Assembly (NCBI GenBank): GCA_963555705.1
Contig: OY743183.1
Span: forward strand, 47,791,466 to 47,855,465
Length of the DNA: 64,000 nt
Direction of reading: 5' to 3'
Source: Ligustrum vulgare
Lineage: Eukaryota; Streptophyta; Magnoliopsida; Lamiales; Oleaceae
This document shows, piece by piece, positions 12,191 through 24,901 of this stretch. Each line of letters opens with the position of its first letter. Position 1 is the first letter of the stretch. A program made the position numbers and the translations under genes. The notes under the pieces were generated by a model. It was not told where the DNA came from. It saw nothing but the letters and a program-made list of their open reading frames with translations, and ran no database searches.

Positions 12191-12589
12191 TGTAAGTTAT
12201 ATTATTATTTAATTAAATCAAAGTCATTTGAAAAGTCACTCAACATTTATTTATATGGATTCTCTTTTTAATTATGATTATTATAGAAAAAAGTAAAATA
12301 GATGTAGGGACATTGTTGTCAATTAAAAGTTTCTTCCACATCCATACTTTTATATATTAGTGATAGTGATAGTGATGATTAGTGATTAGTGACAGTGATA
12401 GTGATTTTAAGGAATAAGCCTATCTTCCCTTGAAAATAATATTTATTTTTCTTATTTTGCTTCTCAAGAGCGTAGATATTTGATTTAGAGTAAATTTCCT
12501 CATCTAGGAAGATATTGCCACTGTTGCAATACTATAGAATTCTTTGCCTGCACAGAATCCTCAAGTAATAAGAAATATTTCGTGCACCG

Positions 12590-12797
12590 GGGGTACATGA
12601 CGTAACGGTAAAGGGCGAACTTTGTGATGGTGGTACCCCGTAAGGTCATGGGTTCAATTCCTGACTTTGCGTTGTACATCCTACAATTTACTTCCTTCAC
12701 AGGGCCTCGGGAGTTGTGGGGGTGCTCGTGATGAGACACTATGGAAAATTAAATAAATTTTACTTAAACCCACTATATTATATTCTTTGTATCGAAA

Positions 12798-12830
<33 letters not shown>

Positions 12831-12831
12831 C
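12590..12831 (+). mobile_element. tRNA-derived SINE
   Basis: A pol III A-box-like tgacgtaacgg at 12598 and a B box ggttcaattcc at 12651-12661 lie about 43 nt apart in a tRNA-like head. A non-tRNA body follows (cctcgggagttgtgggggtg), ending in ttctttgtatcgaaaaaa and a (CAA)n tail at 12799-12831. This is the layout of plant SINEs, which are transcribed by pol III and moved by LINE enzymes. The exact 5' end (near gtgcaccggg) and the target duplication are not settled. Confidence 0.8.
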
Positions 12832-13384
12832 GATAACACAATAATTCGTTGGATGCTAGAAAACAATGCCAACATATGACGAATTGCTGAATAGATGACC
12901 TAATAGATCACTCCAATTCAATTTGCAACCACAAAACATATTTTGTGTCAAAGAAAAAAATACCTTTATTTTGACTCTTTTTTGGCAACTTTCCCATAAG
13001 TGGTACCATGCCAAAACACCTTCTGGGCTTGATCTATCCTACAAAACAATTCTCCAAAGAATCCCTTTAAGCACTCAAATTAATCTAGAGGGGTAACACT
13101 AGTATAGATTTACCTAAAAAATAACAAAATGTACCTCGATTTTTGGAACAACAAACGCCTATAAAAGTGCGGTAACATTTTTTAAAACAAGTTTTAACAA
13201 TATGCATTGGTTGTTACCAAGAATTCTCAACGCACTTCTTTAGATAAAGTATAAATTACTGAATACTAAGAATTATTTAATTGTGGATTTATATTTTATT
13301 AACAGATAACTAATAATTCATTTTAGATCCAAGAGGCATTAAATATGCCTTTGGAGGATATGCTTGTAAGGTTTCGGGTCATAC
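12832..13384. other. Spacer, nothing recognised
   Basis: Unique-looking AT-rich sequence between the SINE and the decayed copia element. No coding or structural feature seen. Confidence 0.45.
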
Positions 13385-14759
13385 ACGCACAAGGAAAATT
13401 AAACAAACTTAAAACCATAACCCGGATGAACCTTGCATTTAGATAGAATCTATGATTAGAATTGTACCTTTGATTATATTTGTGGATCTAAAATCTAGTG
13501 CATGATGTAAGAATCTTGTCACCACGGCCGTCCAATTGTCCAACCTTTGATAGTAATCCACACAGCAAGCTAGGATTTGGAACCTAATTAGGGTAGAGAT
13601 AATGGAGATGGACCAACCTAAGTCCGGCCCAACCCAACTAATTGGACTTGGATTCACCAAGATCGATTAATTCACGTATGTCTAGTAATATATCTAGGCA
13701 ATCCAGGTGAAAGGAAATGTCATGTAGTTATGACAAAACCAGTTTATCAGTTTATGTGCGGTTATCATGAAAATATAATCCCTTCATCAATATAACCCAA
13801 TTGGTTAAGAGATATGGATTGCGTCAATCTCATTTCAACCAATTTGTTATTCGCCTCTTTTTTTAGTTGATCTTGTTATGACTGAAAACACATTTTCAAC
13901 TCATAACATCACCCCGGCCGTTGAATTTACATTAACTTAAGTGGGTGAAATACAGGTTATAATCTCCTACTACCCAGGAGTGACAAATCCTCAAGTTGGA
14001 CAAACACAACCTTCATATAATCCTCACTATACTTGTACGACGTTATCCTGATGACTCACTCTCAAAAACCAACATCAACGCTCGCCAAAACATAGCAATC
14101 CTCATATAAGATTCTATGACGTCCTCAAGTCAAAGGATCAAATACACAACCACGCATTAGAGATTCACCACTAACGCTTGGATAGTTATCCATGTGGAAT
14201 CTCTAAGTGGGTCATCCAATGCTTTGTTCATCTAACAATGCATCCACGTGTTTATTCGAATGTCTCTCCACATTCTAGCTTGTGAGATAAACTACTTTCT
14301 TCATAAGAAAGAAATGCAATACATGCTAGCCTAACTGTAACAACAATATTCTTTTCTTGTTGTTACTTTGATTAGGGACAATTTTAGAGTAAGTTATTAA
14401 TGACTTGTACGTTACAATCACAACACCTTGTAACTTACAAGGTATTTAAACTTACTCTAACGACTCTATTATTTAAGTGATTATTTCAACTCAATGTAAT
14501 AATAGATCTACCTTTATTTAGATAATGATAATGTTATGCTATCTAAATAATTGAATTTAGAGCGTAATATTTACATATTTCCACTAGATCAAATAACTCA
14601 TGTATCCTATACATAATGAGTATATATGACAATCACATTCCTATTGGGATAGTGGTTTTACAGGTAGATCTTCGATATGTGACTCTTCACACATTCAACT
14701 TTCTTAAGGTTAGTGGACATGAATTCTATTTTTCTACAATCTTCAAATGATATTATCCC

Positions 14760-15650
14760 CTTAAATACATACTCAAATCATCGATGACACCTAATTCCAT
14801 TGTTTGCAAGATGGCTCCATTGTCTTCAAAGTACTCATTACTGAGCTACAATACAAGGAACACTTACAGTTCACTAATGAACATAATGATCGAGATTGCT
14901 TCACAAGCATCTATGTATTTGGTCTTGGTTGTATAGTTAGCATTCTTCCTTGTTTGAACCATTTCAAAATGAGCACACCACTACTATGAGTTAATTAACA
15001 ATCAGACCAAATATTTCCTTCATCCTTTCCCGGACTGAAGGATGGTATCACTATCCCCAAAGACTGTAAGTCTACATTTCTTCTCATGTCTATTGTATCC
15101 TTAGTGCTTCTCAAGTACCCAATAATACAAAAGGTGTTGTACACAGTGTCGCGTTTTACATTTTATTGTCAACCAATCAAGTATCTTCTCCATACCTTTC
15201 TCTCTCAATATGTGTTCTAAATACCATTTTGAGAAGATTAACCCCAAAACTTTTAGGATAGAATCCTACATTGGATTCATTCATGCTAGCCCCATTAGAA
15301 TTTTATCTATGTACATGGATTGAGAAATAAAAATAACCTTCCAAATCTATCTTTATAGATTCTGGTTCCTAAAGTGAAGGTCTTATTTCTCATCCATCAT
15401 GGAGAGATTTTGAATAATTGCACTTTCACTTTCAAGGTTAAAGATTCATCTTCTGATCAATAATATGTCATCTACATATAGTATCAGAAAAATTGAACAC
15501 TCCCACTAACCTTTTACATACACACATGATTCATCTACAATTTTTGATAAAGTCAAACATTTTGATTATCTCATCAAAATTAAGATTCTAGCTCCGTGAG
15601 GCTTGCTTTAATCCATAATTATATTTTTGTAGCAAGTATACTATGTTTGG
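14760..15650 (-). pseudogene. Copia reverse transcriptase / RNase H remnant
   Basis: On the minus strand near 15610 the codons read YGLKQASR, then FDEIIKMFDFIKN, a copia RT signature downstream of the palm. About 80 codons later the CR-HIID region stands where the YVDD-type motif should lie. Near 14900 a stretch reading NTKTKYIDACEA followed by EDNGAI resembles the copia RNase H core. Several stops interrupt every frame, so no functional protein can be made. Confidence 0.6.
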
Positions 15651-17796
15651 ATATTTAAGGATTCAAAACATTCGGATTGTGTCACACACAAATCTCTTTT
15701 CAAGATTCCCTTAAAGGAATACAATTTAATATCCATTTCAAAAATCCATTAATCACAGCATGTTGCTACCGCAAGCAAAATCCGAATTGATTTAGAATAA
15801 ATACATTTACAGCCTATGGGTCTTACCTATTTCATCCAAATCACACAAGTTCCAAAACTTATTTTCATCTCGGATTGCATGGCTTCCTGCCATCTCATTT
15901 AGTCAACATTTGACTTAGCTTATATGTAAATATAGGATAATTGTCCTTGATAACTAATATAATATTAGAAATCAGGGATGTGTAACTCAATAGAGCACAC
16001 ATGATCCTAATATCTTTACATGGAGCTAGTGTGTTCTCAACTCTCACCATGTCCCAAGCAGTGATCGTGTCCTAAGCATTGATATGTGTCTCATCCAATG
16101 CAAGCACATATTCGCCGTTGTGCTGAGGTGTATGCGAAAAGGGTTATTTATGCCAAAATTATGTTCCCATAAGACAATCTTGAAGTCAATCACTTTAAAA
16201 TAATCTTCACTTTGATCAAATCTATGTGCTTAGAATATTTTTCTCATTTTAGCCTACTAAATTATATCTGTATTATTTGAACTTTTCAAACTTTCAAATT
16301 TAAACTTCATTATATATAACAATGACAATCATGGTTATCCAATGATTAAAGACCACTCTGACATATGCCCACTTACATCCGAATGTAACAGTCTCAGTGG
16401 ATCAACCATCCCACTTTTTCCCTTTTCAAGAAAATTGACTTGTCAATTTACCTCCAAGGTGAGATATACATATATCTTAATTGAATCAGTCGAGTGTTAG
16501 ATTTAATTGTGACTTCTTCTTTGTCTTATCAATATTCAGAATGTAGACTATTTATTATTTAAATCACTTCCATAGTATCTCATCTAAGTTAACGAATAAC
16601 AGTTATTCTTAATCAAAGAGGATAATCACTACATGTCCAAACATGAAGTGGAAGTGTCGTTCTTCATAAGAACTGTAATTAACAGTTTTCCAATTTTAAA
16701 TTGAATGAGAAGGAAAAGATAGATAATAGCTTCTGAAGTGGTTCAAGCAACATTTACTTTATTACCTACAAATAGGTATATCACATTTTTTTGCAACTAT
16801 TCTACTTTTAGCCATTCTATATTATTGGTATTTAACAGTCGATTGGCTATGTAGATTATTCAACCTCTATCGAATAGGAAACTGAAGAAGAAGATTAACC
16901 AAACTTCTTGCTTTTTCAGTTCGATTAAGGAAGCCTTGCAATTATTAATTTAGGGTCCTATTATTGGCATGTTCGAGAAGAGTATTCTCAATCATATCTT
17001 GTTTGAGATCATTTCTCAAGGGATGAGGCCAATTCAAGAATTTCAGTCCAATTAACTTACTCAGTGTAAATTACACTGTATAAGTTCACGTAACAACTCA
17101 AGTTTTAAAACTCATACAACACCAATAATAAATTAAAAAATAAAATCACGTATTATCATGCATAAATCAATTTAATAAGGTCTTTTATTAAATCGATTAC
17201 TCCCACTGTTTTATTGGAATTAATGACCCCCTACATTAATCTCATAAAATCCTGTTAGATTCATAGTGGGCTAGGATCCTTTTGTTCTATTATGTAACGC
17301 CCCAAATTCCGTAAAGCTCGGGACATCACTTCTCCTTTAAATCTAATTTTATTGCGGAAAATAATTAATTTCTAAACATCATATTTATGTGAAAATTTCA
17401 ACAGTAAATAAAGTAAATTTGATAAATGTATAAAAACGTTGAAATCTTAACTTTCAAGGAAAGTAACGACAAATAATTAAATTGACGATGTTCTTGACTT
17501 TAAATATCATATTTAAAATAACGACATATAAATAAATTGACACTATTCATGAATCGTGACTTTAAAAAAATATAGCTTCATTATTATTTGCCACCACTGC
17601 CCTTTCATTCGCCACCATCTCCGAAATCTGCAATTTGTAAGTCTAAAAATAGGGGTGAGCATTTCATAGAAATACTCAGTAGGTTTAGCGCAAATTAAAT
17701 AAACTGTACGGTAAATAACACATATAATCATGCAACTTAATTCATAAATTCTCATTCTCATGCAATAAGCAAGTGGATCTCATACATCATAAATTT

Positions 17797-17927
17797 TCAT
17801 GCCCGAAGACATGTGGATCTGGGCCCGAAGGCAATTGGTTCATGCCCAAAGACATGTGGATCTGGCCCGAAGGCAATTGGTCCATGCCCGAAGACATGTG
17901 GATCTGGCCCGAAGGCAATTAATTCTC
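17797..17927. repeat. Minisatellite in the solo LTR (~43 bp x 3)
   Basis: Three tandem copies of a unit containing gcccgaagacatgtggatct and ggcccgaaggcaattg, differing by a few bases. Confidence 0.9.
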
Positions 17928-18535
17928 ATAAATTACGTAATTACATGCATATATTTACAATACGGGTTTACTTAATATTGCGCAATTAGAATAAAAGATT
18001 TTTGAAGTAATGAACCTACCTTAAGATATTTCTGAACTTGCTTAAAAAAATGATTCTAGCTTTCTTGAAAATCCCGTGCCTCGTCTAACCCTAAAATATA
18101 TAATTTCTATTAGAAACTTGAAATTAAGGTTTTGTAAAAGAAAGTAAACTTGAGGGCTGAATTGAAAGAATTTAAAAGTGTAAAGCTTGGTCTAAAATGG
18201 TAAAGTGTAAAGATTTGAGACTTTGTGCAAATAATTGAAATTAAGGACTAAATTGATAAACCTGAAAAGTTCCTGACCAAATTATATTTTTAGTCAAAAC
18301 TCAAAGTCATATTTTACTCAATTAAAGACTTGGGGGCTAATTTGTGAAATTAATTATTTAAAAACAATAGGACTAAAATAACTTAAATAAAAATATAGGG
18401 GCTGAAATAATGTTTTGAAACTGGAAGGACTATTTAAACTATTTTAAAAACCTGAGGGGCTAAAAATAAAAGCTTTTAAAACTTAGGGCTAAAATGTAAA
18501 TTTTTGAAAATTCTTAAAAATATATATACATATAG

Positions 18536-18537
<2 letters not shown>

Positions 18538-18604
<67 letters not shown>
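18538..18604. repeat. (CT)n microsatellite in the solo LTR
   Basis: About 66 bp of uninterrupted CT, which is (GA)n in the sense of the LTR. Frames reading RERERE or its complement are artefacts. Confidence 0.97.
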
Positions 18605-18605
<1 letters not shown>

Positions 18606-20167
18606 AAACCGGTATGGAGAGAGAGAGTAGAGAACAGAGACGGGATGGAGAAGAGGGCGACGGTCCCTCCTTCAAGGTAATCGCCGGCAATGGTGCCGGA
18701 GATGGCACCACAGGCGCGCGGCGACGGAGTGGAGTACATGGGTACGAGAAAAAAGGGATTTTTGGGGGCGAAACCGAGGCACAACGAGGCAGAAATCTGT
18801 GGTATTGTGGCTGTGTTTCCGGCGATGGTTTGGCAATAAAGCAACGGTCGAGGTAAGTATTGGGTTTCTGGGTTTGTTGTGGGTTTAGTTTGATTCTTGG
18901 GTTTGATTGGAGGTTGATTTGGTGGGGATTGAAATTGGGCAGTCGGTGGTGCTACAGGTGGTGGTGCTCAATCATGGAGGTGGTCTGGCTTAATGTAGTG
19001 GCGGCGGTGTTGGTGATAACGGTGGTGGAGGCAGCGACTTTGGTTAAGAAATTGATCGAGGCCGTGGCTGGTTGCAGTGGAGCTCGGGTTGTGTGGTTAT
19101 GTTTGCTGTGGAATTGATGTTGGTGATATGTGGTGTGGCTGCTGGGATTGTGGGTGGCTTGGTGGTGGTTTCGTTTGGCAGCGGCTTTGGTGTTGTTCAG
19201 GGTTCGAGGCTGACTGTGGCGGTGGTGTTGTGCGGTGTCTGGAGGGGGTTCGTGTGGTTATGAACACAGGGCAGTAGCGATTGACGTGGTGTGGGTTGAG
19301 ATGATGAAACCAAATTTGATCAGTCTGAGGCAAAGAGATTCATACCTAGAGTGAAATTGTATTGCTACAAATTGTTTGTGGTTTGTGAATTTGGGAGACC
19401 GTTTGGCAATTTGGCTCAGAAGATAGAGGGCTTGAGTAATGGCACCAAGAAGATGAATATGTTGAGTAAATTGGTTTGATTATTGTGGGATTTTGATCAT
19501 GGATTTGGGTAGGAAGTGAACGAAATTTTGTTTGTGAATCAATTAGGTTAGATAGAAGATGTTTTGATGTGTCGAGGGGAAAGAGGTGAGGGATCTATTT
19601 AATAGCTGATTTAGGTGTTAAACATGGTAGTTTAGGTTAAATCTTGATTTATGGAAAATTGTGAGAATTTTGGAGGTGAATATGGTTGTGTAAGGAAATA
19701 CTTGGAAAATAAGTTGTTGATTTAGTTGGACCAAGAATTTATTGATTGAGTTGTTAAAAGGGCTTGAATGATCGGTAAAACATTTGGGCTCGAGATGTTG
19801 GATTGGATTAAAACAGTCGAAACTTGGACTTAATATAATTAAAGCTTGGGCTTTTGAAAATAAACTGTGATATTGAAATATTTTTGATAAGATTTGACTT
19901 TAAATTAAATAACGAACTTGGACATAAAATCAGAATAATTTGGATAATCTATTTAAAAATTGAAATCTGGACTTAAGGATAAATACTGAAAATGATTTAC
20001 TTTAATTGGACTGGAATTTGACTAAGATAAATTTAAAACAAAATTTTACTTCGTTGGCTAGACGAACACGTGTTTTAAAATACATGGACAAAGTCGTAGC
20101 GACACGTTTTTAAAATAATTATTTATTTAAATAAGTCATAGAAAATTCTCGGTCGCTACATATTAGA

Positions 20168-20720
20168 ACCTTGAGTGATTCAACAAGCCCTAATAAAACA
20201 TCCAGGTAGATACTTCTATCAATCACATCTCTATGTGACTCCTGAATCATCAAGAATACAACTCTTTGTCGCACACATCTTATGTATTTACTCGATTGTA
20301 CTTCCAAAATCTCATCTCCTTGAGTTACTCAACAAAAGATAGATTTTAGTTAAATTATACCCATTGTTCATAAACATCTTAAGTTTCATAGTGATAAACA
20401 CACCTTCCCACTCGTAACCTTGAGTGACTCAACATGCCGACATCGATGGTGGATTTTGGTTTATTCACTATAAGAATGGAAAGCACTTTGTATCAACCAA
20501 CTACTACGAATTGAATAAATTGCTTCCAAAATTATATCATTTTTGATTGACTTAATAAATGATGTGGTTTTGGTTAAGTCCGGCCCATTATTCAGAAGTA
20601 TATGATACTTCCTAATGAAAAACATATCTACCAGCGAGTAGCCTTGAGTGACTCAACAAGCGACGTTGATAGACAACTCTGGTTTTTCATTATAATAATG
20701 GAAAGCGTATGACTTAATAT
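20168..20720. repeat. Three diverged ~220-250-bp internal repeats
   Basis: ccttgagtgaYtcaacaWgc recurs at about 20168, 20418 and 20640. The last two are followed by an aatggaaagc block. They lie in the copia element to the right of the solo LTR. No coding sequence is visible. Confidence 0.6.
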
Positions 20721-21039
20721 AATTTTTAAGTGAGGGATTTGGTCTCATCATTCCTATGTCTATTAACTAACATCAACCATGCTATTAATCATACATATAA
20801 TATTAATGTGGATGATTATGGACGATATCTATCTAGTTTTCTCAAGCCATGAAGAAGACTAGTTGGTCAATTCCTATGTGAAACTGGATTCGATCATCGA
20901 ATGCTAAATGCAATAATCTCCATCTATTACTGCAACCTGTATCTTATGCTAGTTGTCTTCTTGTGATCAGCTCCAACCTATATCCCGTACTAGCTGTCTT
21001 CTTGTGGCCAGCTCCGACCTGTATTTTCCATTGCTGATG

Positions 21040-21301
21040 ATCGAATGTGAAAAACATAAGAATACTTTAGGCACGGAACATCCGTTGGAAAATAACTTTT
21101 ACATTTACCAACGGGAATTTCATTGCTATATACTGTAGGTGAAAGACATAAATGTTAAACGAATAGATTAGATACTAAATATCCGTTGGTAAAGAGCTAT
21201 CATATTTACCTACAGAAATTTCGTTGCTCATTACCGTAGGTGAAAGTCTTTAAATTTTACCAACTTATTATCCGTTTGTGAAAAGTTGTTCTTTAGTAGT
21301 G
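21040..21301 (-). mobile_element. CACTA-like terminus with subterminal repeats
   Basis: Read from 21301 on the minus strand it starts CACTACTAAAGAAC, followed by repeated accaacgga / ctttcacctac words in both orientations, as in CACTA subterminal regions. No matching left end was found, so this is a fragment or a tiny derivative. It directly abuts the dispersed repeat at 21302. Confidence 0.5.
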
Positions 21302-21815
21302 AAATTTACATACATCATACTTCAATAATTGGCTTTCTAAACAAAGAAGTGAATCTTTACAACACTATATTTTTATGGGTGTGGTGAGAATATAATCAGC
21401 GTCAAATTAATATTTGACAAAGAAACATAAAATTGGAATATGACCAGTAGAGAATAAAATGTTTAATGTAGAAGGTGAAAATGATTTTCCAATTTTTTTT
21501 TGTATACAAATAAAAAAAAATCCATTCAAGGAATACACTTTTTTTTTATTTTTCTCATATTAGCTGAATGATGTTTATGAACTTTAAATTATCTGAAAGT
21601 TATTAGTTTTATTTAAAAGATTTTTAGTGGGAAATTGAAGAGTTTAAATTGCAAATAAATGAAAAATATTTTTTATCGACAATACGATTACAAAATAAAA
21701 TAAAATGTTACAAAAATTGTACATTAATTAAAATTAAAGGTAAATATTATATTATTAAAAGTTTGAGGATAAAATAATAAAAAAAGTTTCTCCCTTTAAG
21801 GCTATTTAGAAGTAG

Positions 21816-21818
<3 letters not shown>

Positions 21819-21896
<78 letters not shown>
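21819..21896. repeat. (ATT)n microsatellite at a sub-unit junction
   Basis: About 26 uninterrupted ATT repeats between two tandem sub-units of the dispersed repeat. Confidence 0.97.
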
Positions 21897-22199
21897 GAAA
21901 AAATCTTAATTCAAGAAGTACACATTTTTTCTCTCACATTAATTGCAGGACGTATTAGAAATTAGAAATTATATGAGAGTTATTGGTTTTATTTAAAAGA
22001 TTTTTAATGATAAAATGAAGAGTTTAGATTGTAAATGTATGAAAGTTATTTTTATTGACAATATGAAAAAATTTACATTAATTAAAACTAAGGGTGAATA
22101 TGAGCTTATTAAAAAGATGCTAGGGTAAAATAGTCCAAAAAAGTTACTCCCTTTAGAGGGCTTTTAAAAGTACTTTTTTATATAAAAAAAAATCGAAAA

Positions 22200-22200
<1 letters not shown>

Positions 22201-22252
<52 letters not shown>
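22201..22252. repeat. (ATT)n microsatellite at the next junction
   Basis: About 17 ATT repeats at the equivalent position between the next pair of sub-units. Confidence 0.97.
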
Positions 22253-22256
<4 letters not shown>

Positions 22257-22693
22257 GTAAAATAATAATTAATTCAAGAAATACACATTTTTTTTCTCAT
22301 ATTAATTGATGGATTTATTAAGAACTATAAATTATATGAGAGTTATTTGTTATAGTTAAAAGATTTTTAGTGAAAAAGTGAAGAGTTTAAATTGTAAATG
22401 TACGAAAAATATTTTTATTGACAATAAAAAAAAAGAAATAAAATATTGAAAAATATATATTAATTAAAACTAAGGGTGAATATGAAATTATTAAAAAGAT
22501 GCGATGGTAAAATAGTCCAAGAAGGTGAAGAGTTTAGATTGTAAATATATGAAAAATATTTTTATTGACAATACGAAAATTAAAATTAAAATATTAAAAA
22601 AATATACATTAATTAAAATTTAAATTATTAAAAATAAGCGAGGGTAAAATAGTAAAAAAGTTTCTCCCTTTAAGGGACTTTTAAAAGTGATAT

Positions 22694-23459
22694 AGATTGA
22701 GATGCATAGATAATTTCTTGATATCAATAGTTAAATGTATTTACAATATACATTCGGTAAAACTTAATTAAGACTAACATTTCATGTTGCTTAATTTGTT
22801 ACATTCATTTAAATATAGGACTACGTATATTTAATTTATAATGTTAAAGTAAATACGAAATGAAATATTTGTTTAATATATTTAAATATCAAATTTTGCA
22901 TTAAGATTGTTAGTACCAACTCTAATTATAGCAGTATTCAGGTAGTGATAGATTAATTTGTGATAATCTAAAAAATTTGTTTTGAAAAGATTAAATATTA
23001 CTCCAAAAATCATGAAAATTGAATAGTTATGCAAATGAGTTATTTAAATGGTCTTTGAATTTTTTTTTTTTCAATAGTAAGTCATTCAAGATTCTAACTA
23101 TTACAATTGTGGTCACCTGGTAAAAAAATTGGCTCCTATTAGATATCTTTTATTCAAAACCTCATTTTTTTAAGACCATTTTTCAACCAACATTCTATTA
23201 ATAAAATAATCTACGTATAAATTTAGGGAAAAAAAAAATCCTACTTTTTGACAACTCGTTCTCCAAAATTTAGTATTAGAGACTACATTATTTGAAATAA
23301 TAAGTCTTAAATAAGGTCTTAAGTACACAATCTTCAAAAAACCCGAATTATAAAACTCATTTTATAGATAATGAATGCTCAAACAAGGATTAAATATGTT
23401 CACCACAAGAGAAATTAGTAATACATAAAGGGAGAGCACTTCCCAAAAATATATATTGG
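22694..23459. other. AT-rich stretch, nothing recognised
   Basis: No coding region or TE terminus recognised. Its right edge is the LTR start at 23460. Confidence 0.45.
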
Positions 23460-24739
23460 TGACACGCCCCGCTCTGAGTAATACTAGTGGATTTGAAACG
23501 TGACATGCGCCGATGATGGATACCAACTAAAAGTAGAACCTACCATCAAGGCTACTAAAAACTGTAAATTTAGTTAACTTATTTTTAAGAAAATTTTGCA
23601 TTATCTCCCCAGTAATTTGGACTAACCAACTTGTAATCAATGTACAAAAATCCAACAATAAAATCATAATTCTCATCATAGTAGAGATAAGCCAAACTCT
23701 TAAACTTTCATTGTAAAAACAGCACGAACTGTACATATGGACGAAAAATACACAGTGAGCCCTGTAACTATCTACATGTGATGCACAAGTACAACCAAAA
23801 TTGAACATGGTCCCAAAACAATGATTACATGATCTATGAAATGAGTCATACTAGTTAACACTGTCTTGTGGCTCTAAATCCAAAATCAAATGCTCAACTC
23901 AAAAGCTGCCTAGTAACTCAACTGCTACCTGTTAAGAAAAATTGGGGGAAAATATATGAGTTGATAGCTCAATGAGTGGAGAATTTCGAAAATAATTATA
24001 CTTTCTCATTTATACATTTTTATCGAAAATCAAATTTACATCATGTAATACTTCACAGTGTAATACCATATAATCATAGTCAAAATATAAGACATTCTCT
24101 TAATGCTGATAAATATCAATCTCTAGTCAAGTCAATGAAATAGTATCATCATATCAATGTAATACTATCATCACCATCTGCAATCTTTAGGTATGGTCAT
24201 ACCCTAACAAATCTCACCAAAATGTACCACTGAATATAATCTGTAATCTGGTCCGCCTCACGGGCTAGTCTCAAAGACATCTGATAAGCAATTCTAGAAC
24301 ATGTCTAAGACTTCTCAGTGAACTATATCATACACGGTCAGACCGCCTCAGGGTAATATCGTACCCGATCAAGACCCCTCAGTGCAGTACAGAACACGAT
24401 CAAAGCCCCTCAGTGAACTAGAAGAAGTAAATAATCATGGGTACCTTTTTGGTGGATTTCAATATTACCTTTCTCTCATAAATAATCATTTCACCATTTT
24501 TGTAATTCCAGAAATCTCATATTCTCGTAGTATTTCACAGTAATCACGTAATTTGACAAATGAAATCACATAATCACGTTTAACGTAATTATACAGCCAA
24601 TTATTAATATTTGAAAATAATTAGTTTTTTCCCTCACAGTCTATGTAATTGACAACTAATTAGGATGATAAGCTGTCCCAACCGATTCATTACCACCTGA
24701 AAATGATATAATATCCAAATCAACAACTAACCATATCAA
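23460..24739 (-). repeat. 3' LTR of the 23460-26367 element
   Basis: 1280 bp, complete. It includes an imperfect ~38-bp minisatellite at about 24298-24420 (cNgatcaaRcccctcagtg words). Confidence 0.85.
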
Positions 24740-24901
24740 CTGACCAGATTTTTCTACCCTTTGAGGCTCTCTAGGGTCATCTCTTGGCTGATGAATAGAT
24801 TCTTCCACCCTTTTAGGATCTCTAGGGTCATCTCTTTTTGGAGCAATGTCAGCTTGGGACAAAATATCTTGGAACCTTTCAGTTTTTCCACCACGAGGCA
24901 T
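24656..24901 (-). CDS. Short ORF straddling LTR and internal region, function unknown
   Basis: 81 codons starting MPRGGKTERF. It contains an internal duplication, RDDPRDPKRVEES and RDDPREPQRVEKS, rich in charged residues. The last third runs into the LTR. No known domain is visible. It could be a remnant of the element's gag or a chance frame; I lean to a remnant. Confidence 0.25.
   Translation of the reverse strand: MPRGGKTERFQDILSQADIAPKRDDPRDPKRVEESIHQPRDDPREPQRVEKSGQLIWLVVDLDIISFSGGNESVGTAYHPN

Larger units (their letters stand above)
17293..20160 (-). mobile_element. Solo LTR of a gypsy-type element (TSD TATTA)
   Basis: On the minus strand it begins TGTAGCGACCGAG and ends GGGGCGTTACA, the TG...CA termini typical of large gypsy LTRs. 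Length 2868 bp. It is flanked by identical 5-bp target duplications TATTA at 17288-17292 and 20161-20165. No internal region or second LTR is present, so it arose by LTR-LTR recombination. The GC-rich part 18600-19300 and its open frames are LTR sequence, not genes. It lies inside the decayed copia element. Confidence 0.92.
13385..20950 (-). mobile_element. Decayed copia retrotransposon, split by a solo LTR
   Basis: Minus-strand reading gives degraded copia domains: reverse transcriptase about 15300-15650 and RNase H about 14760-15010. 13385-13700 looks LTR-like but no clear LTR pair was found. The element is interrupted at 17293-20160 by a younger gypsy-type solo LTR and resumes at 20161. 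Stops and frameshifts are everywhere, so it is an old relic. Both outer boundaries are uncertain. Confidence 0.55.
21302..22693 (-). mobile_element. Dispersed repeat copy 2, Helitron-like, expanded
   Basis: Reverse-orientation copy of the 4121-4933 element, including the unique tail (21302-21490). The internal sub-unit (marker agttattagttttatttaaa ... ctccctttaaggg) is present about four times instead of two. Two junctions carry large ATT arrays. No ORF. The outer edge at 22693 reads tctatatcacttttaaaag on the minus strand. Confidence 0.65.

Noticed and set aside
12089..12271. Frame across the AT/GT microsatellite
   Set aside because: The product is mostly repeated Ile-Tyr and Cys-Val from dinucleotide repeats.
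14975..14990. cactactatgag as the left end of a CACTA element ending at 21301
   Set aside because: This segment reads as the decayed copia RNase H region on the minus strand, and no subterminal repeats lie near it.
17797..17927. Possible CRISPR-like array
   Set aside because: Three contiguous ~43-bp units without spacers, in plant nuclear DNA: an ordinary minisatellite.
18476..19333. Several long frames in GC-rich DNA
   Set aside because: They lie inside the solo LTR and overlap on both strands; the RERERE runs come from the CT tract.
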